64,000 bases of DNA from Algirhabdus cladophorae (GTDB lineage Bacteria > Pseudomonadota > Alphaproteobacteria > Rhodobacterales > Rhodobacteraceae): NCBI RefSeq assembly GCF_044772865.1, contig NZ_CP173029.1, positions 3,720,001-3,784,000 of the forward strand. The letters are read 5' to 3'. The notes beneath the pieces were generated by a model, which saw nothing but the letters and a program-made list of their open reading frames with translations, had not been told where the DNA came from and ran no database searches. Made by a program: the position numbers and the translations under genes. This document shows, piece after piece, positions 56,097-64,000 of this stretch. Position 1 is the first letter of the stretch. Every line of letters starts with the position of its first letter.

Positions 56097-59051
56097 ATGG
56101 CATATCAGGCAAAGTCGCGCGATCCCTTACTGGACAGCACCACCCAAGCCGCTTTGGAAAAACGCGGATTGGAATTGCTGGGCTTGGGGTTGATCGCCTT
56201 GGGTTTGTTGGCGGCGATGATGTTTTGGTCTTATTCGCCTGAGGACCCCAACTTCATGTCCGCCACAGATGCGCCCGTGCAAAATTGGCTGGGCCGTTTC
56301 GGGGCATCGGTATCGACACCGCTTTTGATGATTGTTGGCAAAGGCGTTTGGGGCATTCCTTTGGTCTTTTTGGCATGGGGCACGCGTTTTGCGATGCACC
56401 GAGGGCAAGACCGTGCCATTGGACGCTTGATCTTTTTCCCAATCTGGATCGCGCTTGGATCGATTTATGCGTCGACCCTCGTGCCGCCGCTGACGTGGAC
56501 CCATAGCTTTGATTTGGGTGGGCTGTTTGGAGAAACGGCGCTGGCGATGATTTTGAATATATTGCCGATGTCGGCCGCTATTGGTGTGAAAATCATGGCG
56601 CTTTTCACTGGCGTGGCTGCTGTTGTATTAGGTGCATTTGTGCTGGGCTTTACCAAGCCAGAACTCAAACGCGGTGCGCAATTCCTCACAGTGGGCACGA
56701 TTATGCTCTATGATCTGATCCTGCGGGTCTTGGGTAAATCGGCGCAAGGCGCGGTGATGACCGCGCGCAAAGTCGGCGACGTGGCCCAGCAGCGCCGCGA
56801 AAATGCTCGCATTGCGCGCGCTGAGATCGCAGAAGAAGAGGCGGCAATGGCCGCTGTCCCAATGCCCGAACTCAAGGAACGCGTGGCCCGCGTTGTGCGC
56901 ACGGAACCTGCCTTTGCCACGACACCCAGACCCGCGCCTATGCCTGCGCAGGCCGAGGCGCCTTTGGTAGCGGATCGTGGGTTCGAGACCGAAGAGCCTG
57001 AAGTGAAACAAGGGCTGCTGGCGCGATTGGGTGCTTTCAAGCCAAAGCCTGTACCAATGCCAGAACCCGAATTGGTTGAACCAAAGCTGACTGTGAATTG
57101 GGACCAATGCGGTCCTTTGGACGAACGTGTCCAAGCCAAGATTAGCGATGCGATCAAGAACCGTGTGCGCCAAACGCCGGGGCAGGCGGCCCCGCGTGTT
57201 GAACCCACTCTGACCGGCGGTCGCGGTCCCAAACCCTTGGTGCTAGACACGGCCACACCGGATCTTGCGCCTATGGTTGATGCTGAGCCGATGGATTTCG
57301 TCGAGTATGATCACGGTGACGCGCAAGCCGCCGATGATTTTGTGGCTGACAGCTATCTGGATGATCAGGTGTTTGAGGTCGCGGCCGAGCCGATCATCGA
57401 ACAACCCGCACCTATTCTGCCCACTGCAGCTGAGCCAAAGCGCGTGGTGCAGCATCCTGCACCCAAAACGGTCAAGCCGTCGAAAAAAGCCCAAGCCGAA
57501 GCGCAGCCAGCCCTGCAGTTTGAGCCAAGACCCCACGTTGAATTTGAGCAACCGCCATTATCTTTGTTGGCTTCGCCCGTGAGCATCGAGCGTCATCAGT
57601 TAAGCGACGAAGCGTTAGAAGAAAATGCGCGGATGTTGGAAAGTGTGTTGGACGATTACGGCGTCAAAGGCGAAATCGTCAGCGTGCGTCCTGGCCCCGT
57701 TGTAACCATGTACGAGCTGGAACCAGCGCCGGGTCTAAAGGCCAGCCGCGTGATCGGTTTGGCCGATGATATCGCGCGGTCCATGTCTGCGCTGTCGGCC
57801 CGTGTCTCTACTGTGCCGGGGCGCTCGGTCATTGGGATTGAATTGCCTAATGAAAGCCGTGCCAAGATTATGCTGCGCGAAATTCTTGCGGCGCGCGATT
57901 TTGGCGATAGCAACATGAAGCTGCCGCTTGCCTTGGGCAAGGACATTGGCGGTGATCCCGTCGTGGCCAACTTAGCCAAGATGCCCCACCTTTTGATCGC
58001 GGGGACCACCGGTTCTGGTAAGTCTGTGGCGATCAACACCATGATCCTGTCGCTGCTCTATAAGCTTAGCCCGGATGAATGCCGCCTGATCATGATTGAT
58101 CCCAAAATGCTGGAACTCAGCGTTTATGACGGCATCCCGCATCTTCTGTCCCCAGTGGTAACAGATCCCAAGAAGGCTGTTGTGGCTCTGAAATGGGTCG
58201 TGGGCGAAATGGAAGAACGTTATCGCAAGATGTCCAAAATGGGTGTGCGGAATATCGACGGCTATAATGGTCGCGTGACCGAGGCACTGGCCAAAGAGGA
58301 AATGTTCAGTCGCACCGTTCAAACGGGTTTTGATGATAACACGGGCGAGCCAGTGTTCGAGACCGAAGAATTCGCACCGGAAAAGATGCCCTATATCGTT
58401 GTGGTTGTTGACGAGATGGCCGACCTTATGATGGTCGCAGGCAAAGAGATCGAGGCCTGCATCCAGCGCCTTGCGCAAATGGCGCGGGCGTCTGGCATCC
58501 ACTTGATCATGGCGACCCAGCGCCCGTCGGTTGATGTGATCACAGGTACGATTAAGGCGAACTTCCCCACGCGGATTTCCTTCCAAGTGACTGGTAAAAT
58601 CGACAGCCGCACGATCCTTGGGGAACAAGGCGCGGAACAATTGCTGGGTATGGGTGACATGCTCTATATGGCAGGCGGTGCGAAAATCACCCGTGTGCAT
58701 GGACCGTTCTGTTCGGACGAGGAAGTCGAAGAGATCGTGAATTTCCTCAAGGCCTTTGGCCCGCCGGAATACTTTAGTGGCATCGTTGATGGGCCTGATG
58801 ATGATAAGTCGGGCGATATCGACGCGGTTCTGGGACTCGGTGGGAATACTGATGGCGAAGACGCGCTTTATGATACCGCTGTGCAGATCGTGATTAAGGA
58901 TCGCAAATGTTCGACCAGCTATATTCAGCGTAAACTGGCGATTGGTTATAACAAGGCAGCACGCTTGGTCGAACAGATGGAGGACGAAGGCCTTGTGTCG
59001 TCGGCTAATCATGTGGGCAAACGTGAAATTCTGGTGCCAGAGCAACACTAA
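56097..59051 (+). CDS. ftsK: DNA translocase FtsK
   Basis: 984 residues. About four membrane helices in the first 190 residues, a Pro/Glu-rich linker (about 240-460), the RecA-like motor with Walker [16 protein letters not shown] (from about 639), Walker [39 protein letters not shown], and the C-terminal gamma winged helix [30 protein letters not shown] that reads KOPS. It couples septation to chromosome dimer resolution. The linker is shorter than in E. coli FtsK. Confidence 0.96.
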   Translation: MAYQAKSRDPLLDSTTQAALEKRGLELLGLGLIALGLLAAMMFWSYSPEDPNFMSATDAPVQNWLGRFGASVSTPLLMIVGKGVWGIPLVFLAWGTRFAMHRGQDRAIGRLIFFPIWIALGSIYASTLVPPLTWTHSFDLGGLFGETALAMILNILPMSAAIGVKIMALFTGVAAVVLGAFVLGFTKPELKRGAQFLTVGTIMLYDLILRVLGKSAQGAVMTARKVGDVAQQRRENARIARAEIAEEEAAMAAVPMPELKERVARVVRTEPAFATTPRPAPMPAQAEAPLVADRGFETEEPEVKQGLLARLGAFKPKPVPMPEPELVEPKLTVNWDQCGPLDERVQAKISDAIKNRVRQTPGQAAPRVEPTLTGGRGPKPLVLDTATPDLAPMVDAEPMDFVEYDHGDAQAADDFVADSYLDDQVFEVAAEPIIEQPAPILPTAAEPKRVVQHPAPKTVKPSKKAQAEAQPALQFEPRPHVEFEQPPLSLLASPVSIERHQLSDEALEENARMLESVLDDYGVKGEIVSVRPGPVVTMYELEPAPGLKASRVIGLADDIARSMSALSARVSTVPGRSVIGIELPNESRAKIMLREILAARDFGDSNMKLPLALGKDIGGDPVVANLAKMPHLLIAGTTGSGKSVAINTMILSLLYKLSPDECRLIMIDPKMLELSVYDGIPHLLSPVVTDPKKAVVALKWVVGEMEERYRKMSKMGVRNIDGYNGRVTEALAKEEMFSRTVQTGFDDNTGEPVFETEEFAPEKMPYIVVVVDEMADLMMVAGKEIEACIQRLAQMARASGIHLIMATQRPSVDVITGTIKANFPTRISFQVTGKIDSRTILGEQGAEQLLGMGDMLYMAGGAKITRVHGPFCSDEEVEEIVNFLKAFGPPEYFSGIVDGPDDDKSGDIDAVLGLGGNTDGEDALYDTAVQIVIKDRKCSTSYIQRKLAIGYNKAARLVEQMEDEGLVSSANHVGKREILVPEQH

Positions 59052-59145
59052 CGCGTGAGTGTTATTGCCTATCACTGGGCGAAATGTTGCCCTGTGCCTA
59101 TCTAACAGAGGTGCATTCGCACCCATTGAGGCATAGGTAAACGGT

Positions 59146-59745
59146 ATGAGACTACGAACCACATTTCTAAGCGCGCTGCTGGCCGGCGCACTGGCATTCC
59201 CAGCAGCAGCACAGCAGTTGTCGCTGAACACGCTTTCGAACTACCTCAACAAGCTGCAAACAGCGCAAGGGGAGTTCACCCAGATCAATGCAGACGGCAC
59301 GATCTCGACTGGACAGATCTATATCAAACGGCCGGGACGGATGCGGTTTGAATATAATCCACCCGAGGACTCACTGGTGATTGTGGGTGGTGGGCAAGTT
59401 GCGATCTTTGACGGACGGTCCAATCAGGGTCCTGAGCAATATCCGCTGAAACGCACGCCACTGTCGATTGTCTTGCAGCGCAACGTGAACCTTGCAAAGG
59501 CTGATATGGTCACTGGCCACAGCAGTGATGGTACAACTACCACTGTAAGGGCACAGGACCCGGACAATCCCGAATACGGTGATATCCAACTTATCTTTAC
59601 GGCCAACCCGACCGAGCTGCGCCAATGGGTGATCACCGACAATGCCGGTGGTCAAACCACTGTTGTTTTAGGCGAGTTGCAAAAAGGCGGCGCCATTGGC
59701 GCGAGCAAATTCAACATCGCAGCCGAAGCGGCCAGCCGAAATTAG
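59146..59745 (+). CDS. lolA: Outer membrane lipoprotein carrier LolA
   Basis: 199 residues. A signal peptide (LSALLAGALAFPAAA) is followed by the LolA half-barrel: LNTLSNYLNKLQTAQGEFTQINADGTISTGQIYIKRPGRMRFEYNPPEDSLVIVGGGQVAIFD, with conserved Arg in RMRFEY. It carries lipoproteins across the periplasm to LolB. The gene follows ftsK as in many alphaproteobacteria and overlaps the convergent lipoprotein gene by four bases. Confidence 0.94.
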   Translation: MRLRTTFLSALLAGALAFPAAAQQLSLNTLSNYLNKLQTAQGEFTQINADGTISTGQIYIKRPGRMRFEYNPPEDSLVIVGGGQVAIFDGRSNQGPEQYPLKRTPLSIVLQRNVNLAKADMVTGHSSDGTTTTVRAQDPDNPEYGDIQLIFTANPTELRQWVITDNAGGQTTVVLGELQKGGAIGASKFNIAAEAASRN

Positions 59746-60326
59746 ACTTTGCGGCAACTGCGCAGTTGTTGGTTATACATCACAGCGCGGTTGCCGACTT
59801 CTCCTGCAATTCGAACCAACCAAGGTTTGGCGCGATAGCTGCCACGGCGATAGCCCGTGTGCCCATCGTGATAGGCTAAATACTGATTTCGGGCGTCGTT
59901 CAACGGGATGCCGTTGCGTTCGCGGGTCAGGTTCATGTACCAACCCATAAAGTCAGTGGCATCGTTGATGTTGTCGCGCTTGGCACTGCGCCGGCCTGTT
60001 GACTGTCGATATTCATCCCATGTGGCATCCAACGCTTGGGAATATCCATAGGCACTGCTTTGCCGCCCCATGGGGATCACACCCAGCGAATACCGCAGCG
60101 GTGTGCGCGCATTACCGATGAATTTGCTTTCTTGATAGATCGTGGCCATCTGCACAGCCACGGGGACGCCCCAACGGCGTTCAGTTGCTTTAAAAGCCTT
60201 TAGGTATTTCGGGCGCTGATTGACGATGCTGCAGGCACTGTCCAAATTTCTAGGCGCAGAAAAATTACTGCTGCCACAGCCTGCAACCAAGACCATCAAT
60301 ACTATTGCGCGAAGACGTTTGCTCAT
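59742..60326 (-). CDS. Lipoprotein with lytic transglycosylase (SLT) domain
   Basis: 194 residues from MSKRLRAIVLM at 60326; the 300-codon frame to 60644 extends into non-coding sequence. Lipobox LVAGC (Cys18) makes it a lipoprotein. The catalytic Glu is in TIYQESKFIGNARTPL, with SSAYGYSQALDATWDEYR and a YLAYHDGHTGY motif, typical of a short SLT family found in Rhodobacteraceae. It would cut peptidoglycan glycan strands. Confidence 0.85.
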   Translation of the reverse strand: MSKRLRAIVLMVLVAGCGSSNFSAPRNLDSACSIVNQRPKYLKAFKATERRWGVPVAVQMATIYQESKFIGNARTPLRYSLGVIPMGRQSSAYGYSQALDATWDEYRQSTGRRSAKRDNINDATDFMGWYMNLTRERNGIPLNDARNQYLAYHDGHTGYRRGSYRAKPWLVRIAGEVGNRAVMYNQQLRSCRKV

Positions 60327-60400
60327 TGCCTCATCGCTTTCGTTGTTTTTTCTTAGTCTACCTGAGGTGGTCGCAGCCTCAAAGAGGCAGTTTGGCCAAA

Positions 60401-61315
60401 TCAGACCAAAAACGCTAATGTGAGCGGAATAGTGACAATCGACAGCAAGGTCGACACAACGACTAAGCCAGCAACATCTTGCGAATCTGCTCCGTATTTT
60501 TCTGCGATGAGGTATGATGTAACCGCCACCGGCGTTGAAACCTGCACGATGAGCACCGCTAACGCCACGGAAGGCAGTGCAAACCAAAGCCCCACAACAG
60601 TAGCTGCAGCCACACATAGGCCCACGCGCAGCACCGATAGCCAAACCGCGCGGCCAAGGTTTGCAGGGCTCAGCCGCGCCACGGCGACGCCCAAAGTGAT
60701 CAGCATCATTGGGATTGCCATCTGCCCGATCAACTCAATCGCGTTTGTCAGAAATGTTGGCGTCTCCCAACCTTGCCACAAAAACAGCGCGCCCAATAAA
60801 GTTGCCCCGACTAAGGGTTCTTTAATGGCTTTTGTGGGGGATCCCCCGCCAGACACGATCCAAATTCCAAAGGTAAAGGAATAGATGCCCATAATGGCAA
60901 ACACCACCACAGCGTAGCCAAGTCCCTGATCTCCAAAGGCAAAAAGCGCGACCGGTAGGCCAAGATTGCCAGTATTTCCCATAATCAAAGGTGCCAGAAA
61001 GGTCCGAATGTCTAATTTGGCCAGTTTAACCAAGGCAAAACACAAGACGGTCAGAACGCCATAGGCGGTGATTGCGGCAAGGGTCAAAGTGGTCAAGGCA
61101 GAGGGTTCGATGTCCGTCCGCATCAACGCCACAAAGATCAGGCAGGGCACGGATAGGGTCATGGCAAGCCGCGTTACAAACTCGACGCGGTATTCGAATC
61201 CTAACTTGACCCAAGTGAACCCAACAGCGGCCAACAAAAAGACCGGTGCGGTGATTTCAAGCACTGTTAGGACTAAGTTCACAGTCTGTTTCCAAGTTTT
61301 TCCGTCTAGATTCAT
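60401..61315 (-). CDS. AEC-family transporter
   Basis: 304 residues. About ten membrane helices with ITAPVFLLAAVGFTWVKLGFE at the start, LIMGNTGNLGLPVALFAFGDQGLGYAV (conserved Asn/Gly pair of AEC carriers) and TPVAVTSYLIAEKYGAD. These proteins are related to auxin efflux carriers and export or import small organic acids; substrate unknown. The start is uncertain: an in-frame GTG about 17 codons in (MLEITAPVF) is an alternative, and no clear binding site is seen at 61315. Confidence 0.88.
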   Translation of the reverse strand: MNLDGKTWKQTVNLVLTVLEITAPVFLLAAVGFTWVKLGFEYRVEFVTRLAMTLSVPCLIFVALMRTDIEPSALTTLTLAAITAYGVLTVLCFALVKLAKLDIRTFLAPLIMGNTGNLGLPVALFAFGDQGLGYAVVVFAIMGIYSFTFGIWIVSGGGSPTKAIKEPLVGATLLGALFLWQGWETPTFLTNAIELIGQMAIPMMLITLGVAVARLSPANLGRAVWLSVLRVGLCVAAATVVGLWFALPSVALAVLIVQVSTPVAVTSYLIAEKYGADSQDVAGLVVVSTLLSIVTIPLTLAFLV

Positions 61316-61365
61316 AGACTTTGACTGCCTGCAGGTTTAGGCAGGGGTATTGAAGGAAGCAATAC

Positions 61366-61692
61366 ATGCTTAAAACGCGCGCAAGATATCATTTGGGCCA
61401 AGTCGTCCGTCACCGCAAACATCCGTTTCGCGGTGTTGTTTTTGATGTGGATGCAGAGTTCAACAATACTGAAGAATGGTACGAGGCCATCCCAGAGGAC
61501 GCCCGTCCGATTAAAGATCAGCCGTTTTATCATCTGCTGGCCGAAAACGACCAAAGCTATTACGTGGCCTATGTGTCGGAACAGAATCTTGTGGCGGACT
61601 ATTCTGGCGAGCCTGTATCGCACCCTGACGTACCCGATCTTTTTGGCGAGTTCGAAGACGGGGCCTACCCCTTACAAGTTCAGATGAACTAA
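61366..61692 (+). CDS. hspQ: HspQ-like heat-shock protein
   Basis: 108 residues, AAGGAAG upstream. The HspQ/YccV fold has YHLGQVVRHRKHPFRGVVFDVDAEFNNTEEW, AFYHLL-type AENDQSYYVAYVSEQNLVADYSGEPVSHPDVPDLFGEF. In enterobacteria it stimulates the Lon protease and binds hemimethylated DNA. The gene ends five bases before the convergent ggt stop. Confidence 0.93.
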   Translation: MLKTRARYHLGQVVRHRKHPFRGVVFDVDAEFNNTEEWYEAIPEDARPIKDQPFYHLLAENDQSYYVAYVSEQNLVADYSGEPVSHPDVPDLFGEFEDGAYPLQVQMN

Positions 61693-61696
61693 GGGC

Positions 61697-63268
61697 CTAA
61701 TAGCCCAAAGCACATCCATCTTTGCGCGGATCAGATGCGCCCTCTAGTACACCATTTTCATGGATTTTGATCGCTTGCGCCCCACCAATGGGTCCATCTG
61801 GAATGGCCACGGTATGGCCTAACTCCGCCAACTCGCGCCGCACTGCATCGCTGTACCCGCGTTCGACATTCAAAACACCTGCATCAAAAAAGCTGCGCGG
61901 GGCGTCGATCGCACTTTGGGGATCCATACCATAGTCGGTCAGGTTGGACACAAATCTGGCGTGACCATTGGGCTGATAAGCGCCACCCATCACGCCAAAG
62001 GGCATAATGACTTTGCCGTTTTGCCTCAGCATGCCGGGGATAATTGTATGCATCGGGCGTTTGCCGCCCATCGCCTCGTTCGGATGGCCTGCCTCAAGGG
62101 TGAAACCTGCGCCACGGTTTTGCAGCAAAATCCCGAATTTATCTGAGGCGATGCCTGATCCAAAGCTGTGGAAGATCGAATAGATCAGGGAGACAGCCAT
62201 GCGATCCTTGTCGACCACGGTGATATAGATCGTGTCCTTATGCACGGACTCGCTGATTTCGTCGGGATTGCCCATGGCGCGATTTGGATCAATCAGCGCC
62301 GCTAGATCTGCTGCAGTCTTTGGATCCAACATGTGATCCAGTCGTGGTGTCTTATCCGCAATGAACCTGTTGCGGGCGTCGTAGGCCAGTTTGGCGGCCT
62401 CTGCTTCGATGTGGACGCGTTGGCTGCCAAAGGGGTCCATCGATTTCAGATCGAACTGGGCCAAAATATTTGCCATCAAAATGGCCGTGGCCCCTTGGCC
62501 GTTTGGCGGATGCTCGACCAGTTCCAGATCATCATAGAGGCCACTGATCGGCGTGGTATAGTCACATGCCGTGCCAGCGAAATCATCCATTGTGTGCAGG
62601 CCACCCATGGCGCGCAGGCTGTCGACCATATCCTGCGCGATCTCTCCTTCATAGAAGGCTTCGCGGCCATGCAGTGCTATTTGGGTCAGGACATCGGCCT
62701 GTTTGGGGGCGCTAAAGGTCTCGCCAATAGCTGGTGCGACCCCGTTGCTGAGGTAGTAGTCGCGTGCCACGCCTTGCAGGTTGTCAACGGCCGCTGCCCA
62801 ATCGAATGCGACCCGTGGGGCCACAGGGATGCCTTGTTGGGCATAGTGTATGGCAGGGGCCAGTGCGGCCTTTAAGCCCAAAGCGCCATAATCTGCGGAG
62901 AGTTTGCAAAACGCATCAACCGCACCTGGAACCGTGACTGCATGGGGGCTGCCCACGGGCATTTTATCTAAACCCTGTTGTCTAAGGTATGCTGCGTTCA
63001 ATGCGGCTGGGGCGCGGCCTGATCCGTTCAAGGCCAAGATTTCTTCGCTGTCGGCGGGTTTGAGCAGGACAAAGCAATCGCCACCGATCCCTGTCATTTG
63101 GGGTTCGGCGATGCCCAAAAGAACTGCCCCCGCAATGGCTGCATCTACGGCATTGCCGCCGCTTTCCAGGATTTGGATGGCGACCTTTGCTGCTAATGGG
63201 TGTGATGTTGCACAGATCCCGTTGCTTGCGTAGACGGCCGAACGGCCAGGTTGTTGGAAATCACGCAT
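61697..63268 (-). CDS. ggt: Gamma-glutamyltransferase family enzyme
   Basis: 523 residues, GAGGA before the ATG. GNAVDAAIAGAVLLGIAEPQMTGIGGDCF is the N-terminal Ntn signature, and KDTIYITVVDKDRMAVSLIYS carries the nucleophile Thr for autocleavage into two subunits. There is no signal peptide, so a cytoplasmic form or another export route is likely; cephalosporin-acylase-type activity is an alternative. It hydrolyses or transfers gamma-glutamyl groups. Confidence 0.9.
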   Translation of the reverse strand: MRDFQQPGRSAVYASNGICATSHPLAAKVAIQILESGGNAVDAAIAGAVLLGIAEPQMTGIGGDCFVLLKPADSEEILALNGSGRAPAALNAAYLRQQGLDKMPVGSPHAVTVPGAVDAFCKLSADYGALGLKAALAPAIHYAQQGIPVAPRVAFDWAAAVDNLQGVARDYYLSNGVAPAIGETFSAPKQADVLTQIALHGREAFYEGEIAQDMVDSLRAMGGLHTMDDFAGTACDYTTPISGLYDDLELVEHPPNGQGATAILMANILAQFDLKSMDPFGSQRVHIEAEAAKLAYDARNRFIADKTPRLDHMLDPKTAADLAALIDPNRAMGNPDEISESVHKDTIYITVVDKDRMAVSLIYSIFHSFGSGIASDKFGILLQNRGAGFTLEAGHPNEAMGGKRPMHTIIPGMLRQNGKVIMPFGVMGGAYQPNGHARFVSNLTDYGMDPQSAIDAPRSFFDAGVLNVERGYSDAVRRELAELGHTVAIPDGPIGGAQAIKIHENGVLEGASDPRKDGCALGY

Positions 63269-63345
63269 ATCGGGGCATCCTCAGGTTAACGCTTGCCGAC
63301 AACTTATTGTCTGGGCGCAGGATGTCCATATCTATGCGGTGGGTG

Positions 63346-63392
63346 CCTCGGCACTGCGTACTGGGTGGGGGCTATATTACGCAGCGCCGAGG
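63346..63392 (-). other. Long hairpin in the ggt leader
   Basis: A 15-bp stem (CCTCGGC-A-CTGCGTA / TACGCAG-C-GCCGAGG) with a 17-base loop. The middle A-C mismatch on the plus strand becomes a G-U pair on the minus strand, so the fold fits an RNA made from the minus strand, 78 bases before the ggt start. No T-tract follows. It is either a structured leader, a small RNA or a protein-binding palindrome. The rest of the 296-base gap (63269-63564) holds no gene I can see. Confidence 0.55.
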
Positions 63393-63454
63393 GAAGCTAT
63401 ATGCAGCTACCTGTCCTAGATGACGCGTACGTTAGGCTAATCTTTGCTGGAAAC

Positions 63455-63489
63455 GGGGCATTTTTGCGAGTTTGTTTCTAAAACGCCCC
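63455..63489 (-). terminator. Possible terminator after the anti-sigma-like gene
   Basis: On the minus strand GGGGCGTTTT pairs with AAAATGCCCC (one G-U) around a loop of about 14 bases, 76 bases beyond the stop of the ATPase gene. The stem is GC-rich at its base, but the following T run is short (GTTTCC), so it is a weak terminator at best. Confidence 0.4.
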
Positions 63490-63564
63490 CTAGTCGTCAT
63501 GAAGTCGGTTGTATTGGGGCGATTTTACCAACAACGAACCATTATGTTTGGCCACGGTTGTGGG

Positions 63565-63987
63565 TTATGACGCCAATTCGATCTCGAAAGACAGATGATT
63601 CTGATCGTCGAGCCGACGATAGGTCAGGCCTTGGGTCAATTGCCGGATCATATACCAGCCGAAGCCGCCTTCGGGCAGATCCTGCAAATCAACATTCAAA
63701 TCGGCCAGTTTCCCTTTGGGCAATTCTAAACCCGGCATAGGCTTGCCATGATCGTGTAGATGGACGGATAACTTGCCTTCCTGAACTTCGAATTGCCCTT
63801 CGATCACGCCGAATCCCTGATCCGAATAGGCGTGTTCGGTAATATTATTCAGGACCTCTGCAATTACCAATTCAATGGTTCCCAGATCGGCGACATCTTT
63901 CACATGAGGCTTAAGCTGGCCCATCAGGGATGTGATTCCTATGGTAATCTTGCCGGGCTCGGCTTCAAACTGGACGGCTAATTGCAT
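63565..63987 (-). CDS. RsbW-like histidine-kinase-fold ATPase (anti-sigma factor type)
   Basis: 140 residues, AAGGG before the ATG. HATPase_c_2 fold: N-box IELVIAEVLNNITEHAY, G1 box LHDHGKPMPGLEL and a G2-like LPEGGFGWYMIRQLTQGL. Such small ATPases bind and inactivate partners, usually a STAS anti-anti-sigma factor or a sigma factor in partner-switching. No partner lies on the left; a partner gene may lie just beyond the window's right edge. Confidence 0.88.
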   Translation of the reverse strand: MQLAVQFEAEPGKITIGITSLMGQLKPHVKDVADLGTIELVIAEVLNNITEHAYSDQGFGVIEGQFEVQEGKLSVHLHDHGKPMPGLELPKGKLADLNVDLQDLPEGGFGWYMIRQLTQGLTYRRLDDQNHLSFEIELAS

Positions 63988-64000
63988 GGATGCCCTTGGG

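Noticed and set aside
57972..59231. 419-codon frame on the minus strand
   Set aside because: Antisense to the motor domain of ftsK, with no known motif.
63346..63392. SRP RNA or tRNA reading of the hairpin
   Set aside because: The conserved SRP apical motif (GGTCAGG...GGAAGG) is absent, and the fold is a single stem with no cloverleaf.

Overview
The window looks like a chromosomal segment of a marine alphaproteobacterium of the Rhodobacteraceae (Roseobacter-type). The evidence is gene content and order: ccrM, a CenR-like orphan response regulator, leuS-lptE-holA, dapC-like/ftsK/lolA, hspQ, DUF2125, DUF3576 and DUF4170 proteins, a roseobacter-style porin and an Atu3025-like alginate lyase. 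I see no rRNA, tRNA, CRISPR array, transposase or phage gene. Coding density is high, and many neighbouring genes overlap by 4 to 29 bases.

Bases 1-7580 hold two divergent gene sets that appear wholly exported. Leftwards run a coiled-coil protein, a TAXI-type solute-binding protein, a caspase-fold (C14) peptidase and a protein cut by the window edge. Rightwards run a Cys-containing secreted protein, a DUF4384-like protein, an OmpA-domain protein and a second C14 peptidase with a peptidoglycan-binding domain. All eight begin with a signal peptide. I recognise no described system with this set, and it is the best candidate here for something new.

Bases 7636-16682 form an alginate-oligosaccharide locus: GntR/FCD regulator, AlgS-AlgM1-AlgM2-AlgQ importer, PL15 exo-oligoalginate lyase, SDR reductase and KdgF-like cupin. 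The cell would import oligoalginate, cleave it to unsaturated uronate, convert that to 4-deoxy-5-hexoseulose uronate (DEH) and reduce it. No endo-acting lyase, KDG kinase or aldolase is in the window. Bases 16800-21402 carry an ABC exporter, a membrane-anchored winged-helix protein, small secreted proteins and an RTX protein.

From 21534 onward most genes are housekeeping: rnhB; ccrM with a cluster of its own GANTC sites in its leader; alkB; mutY; dciA; a DsbA-like protein; lpxK and waaA; cysQ and pmbA; an SDR/enoyl-CoA hydratase pair; HNH; MscS; a BaiN-like flavoprotein; leuS-lptE-holA; DUF3576; porin; a TPR-sulfotransferase; YggS; an L,D-transpeptidase; ribA; cenR; rsgA; xth; the ybbN-LON-Trm112 set; ubiH; an amidase; a dapC-like aminotransferase; ftsK; lolA; a lipoprotein transglycosylase; an AEC carrier; hspQ; ggt; and an RsbW-like ATPase at the right edge. 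The cell-envelope theme (LPS, lipoprotein transport, porin, peptidoglycan enzymes, CenR) is strong.
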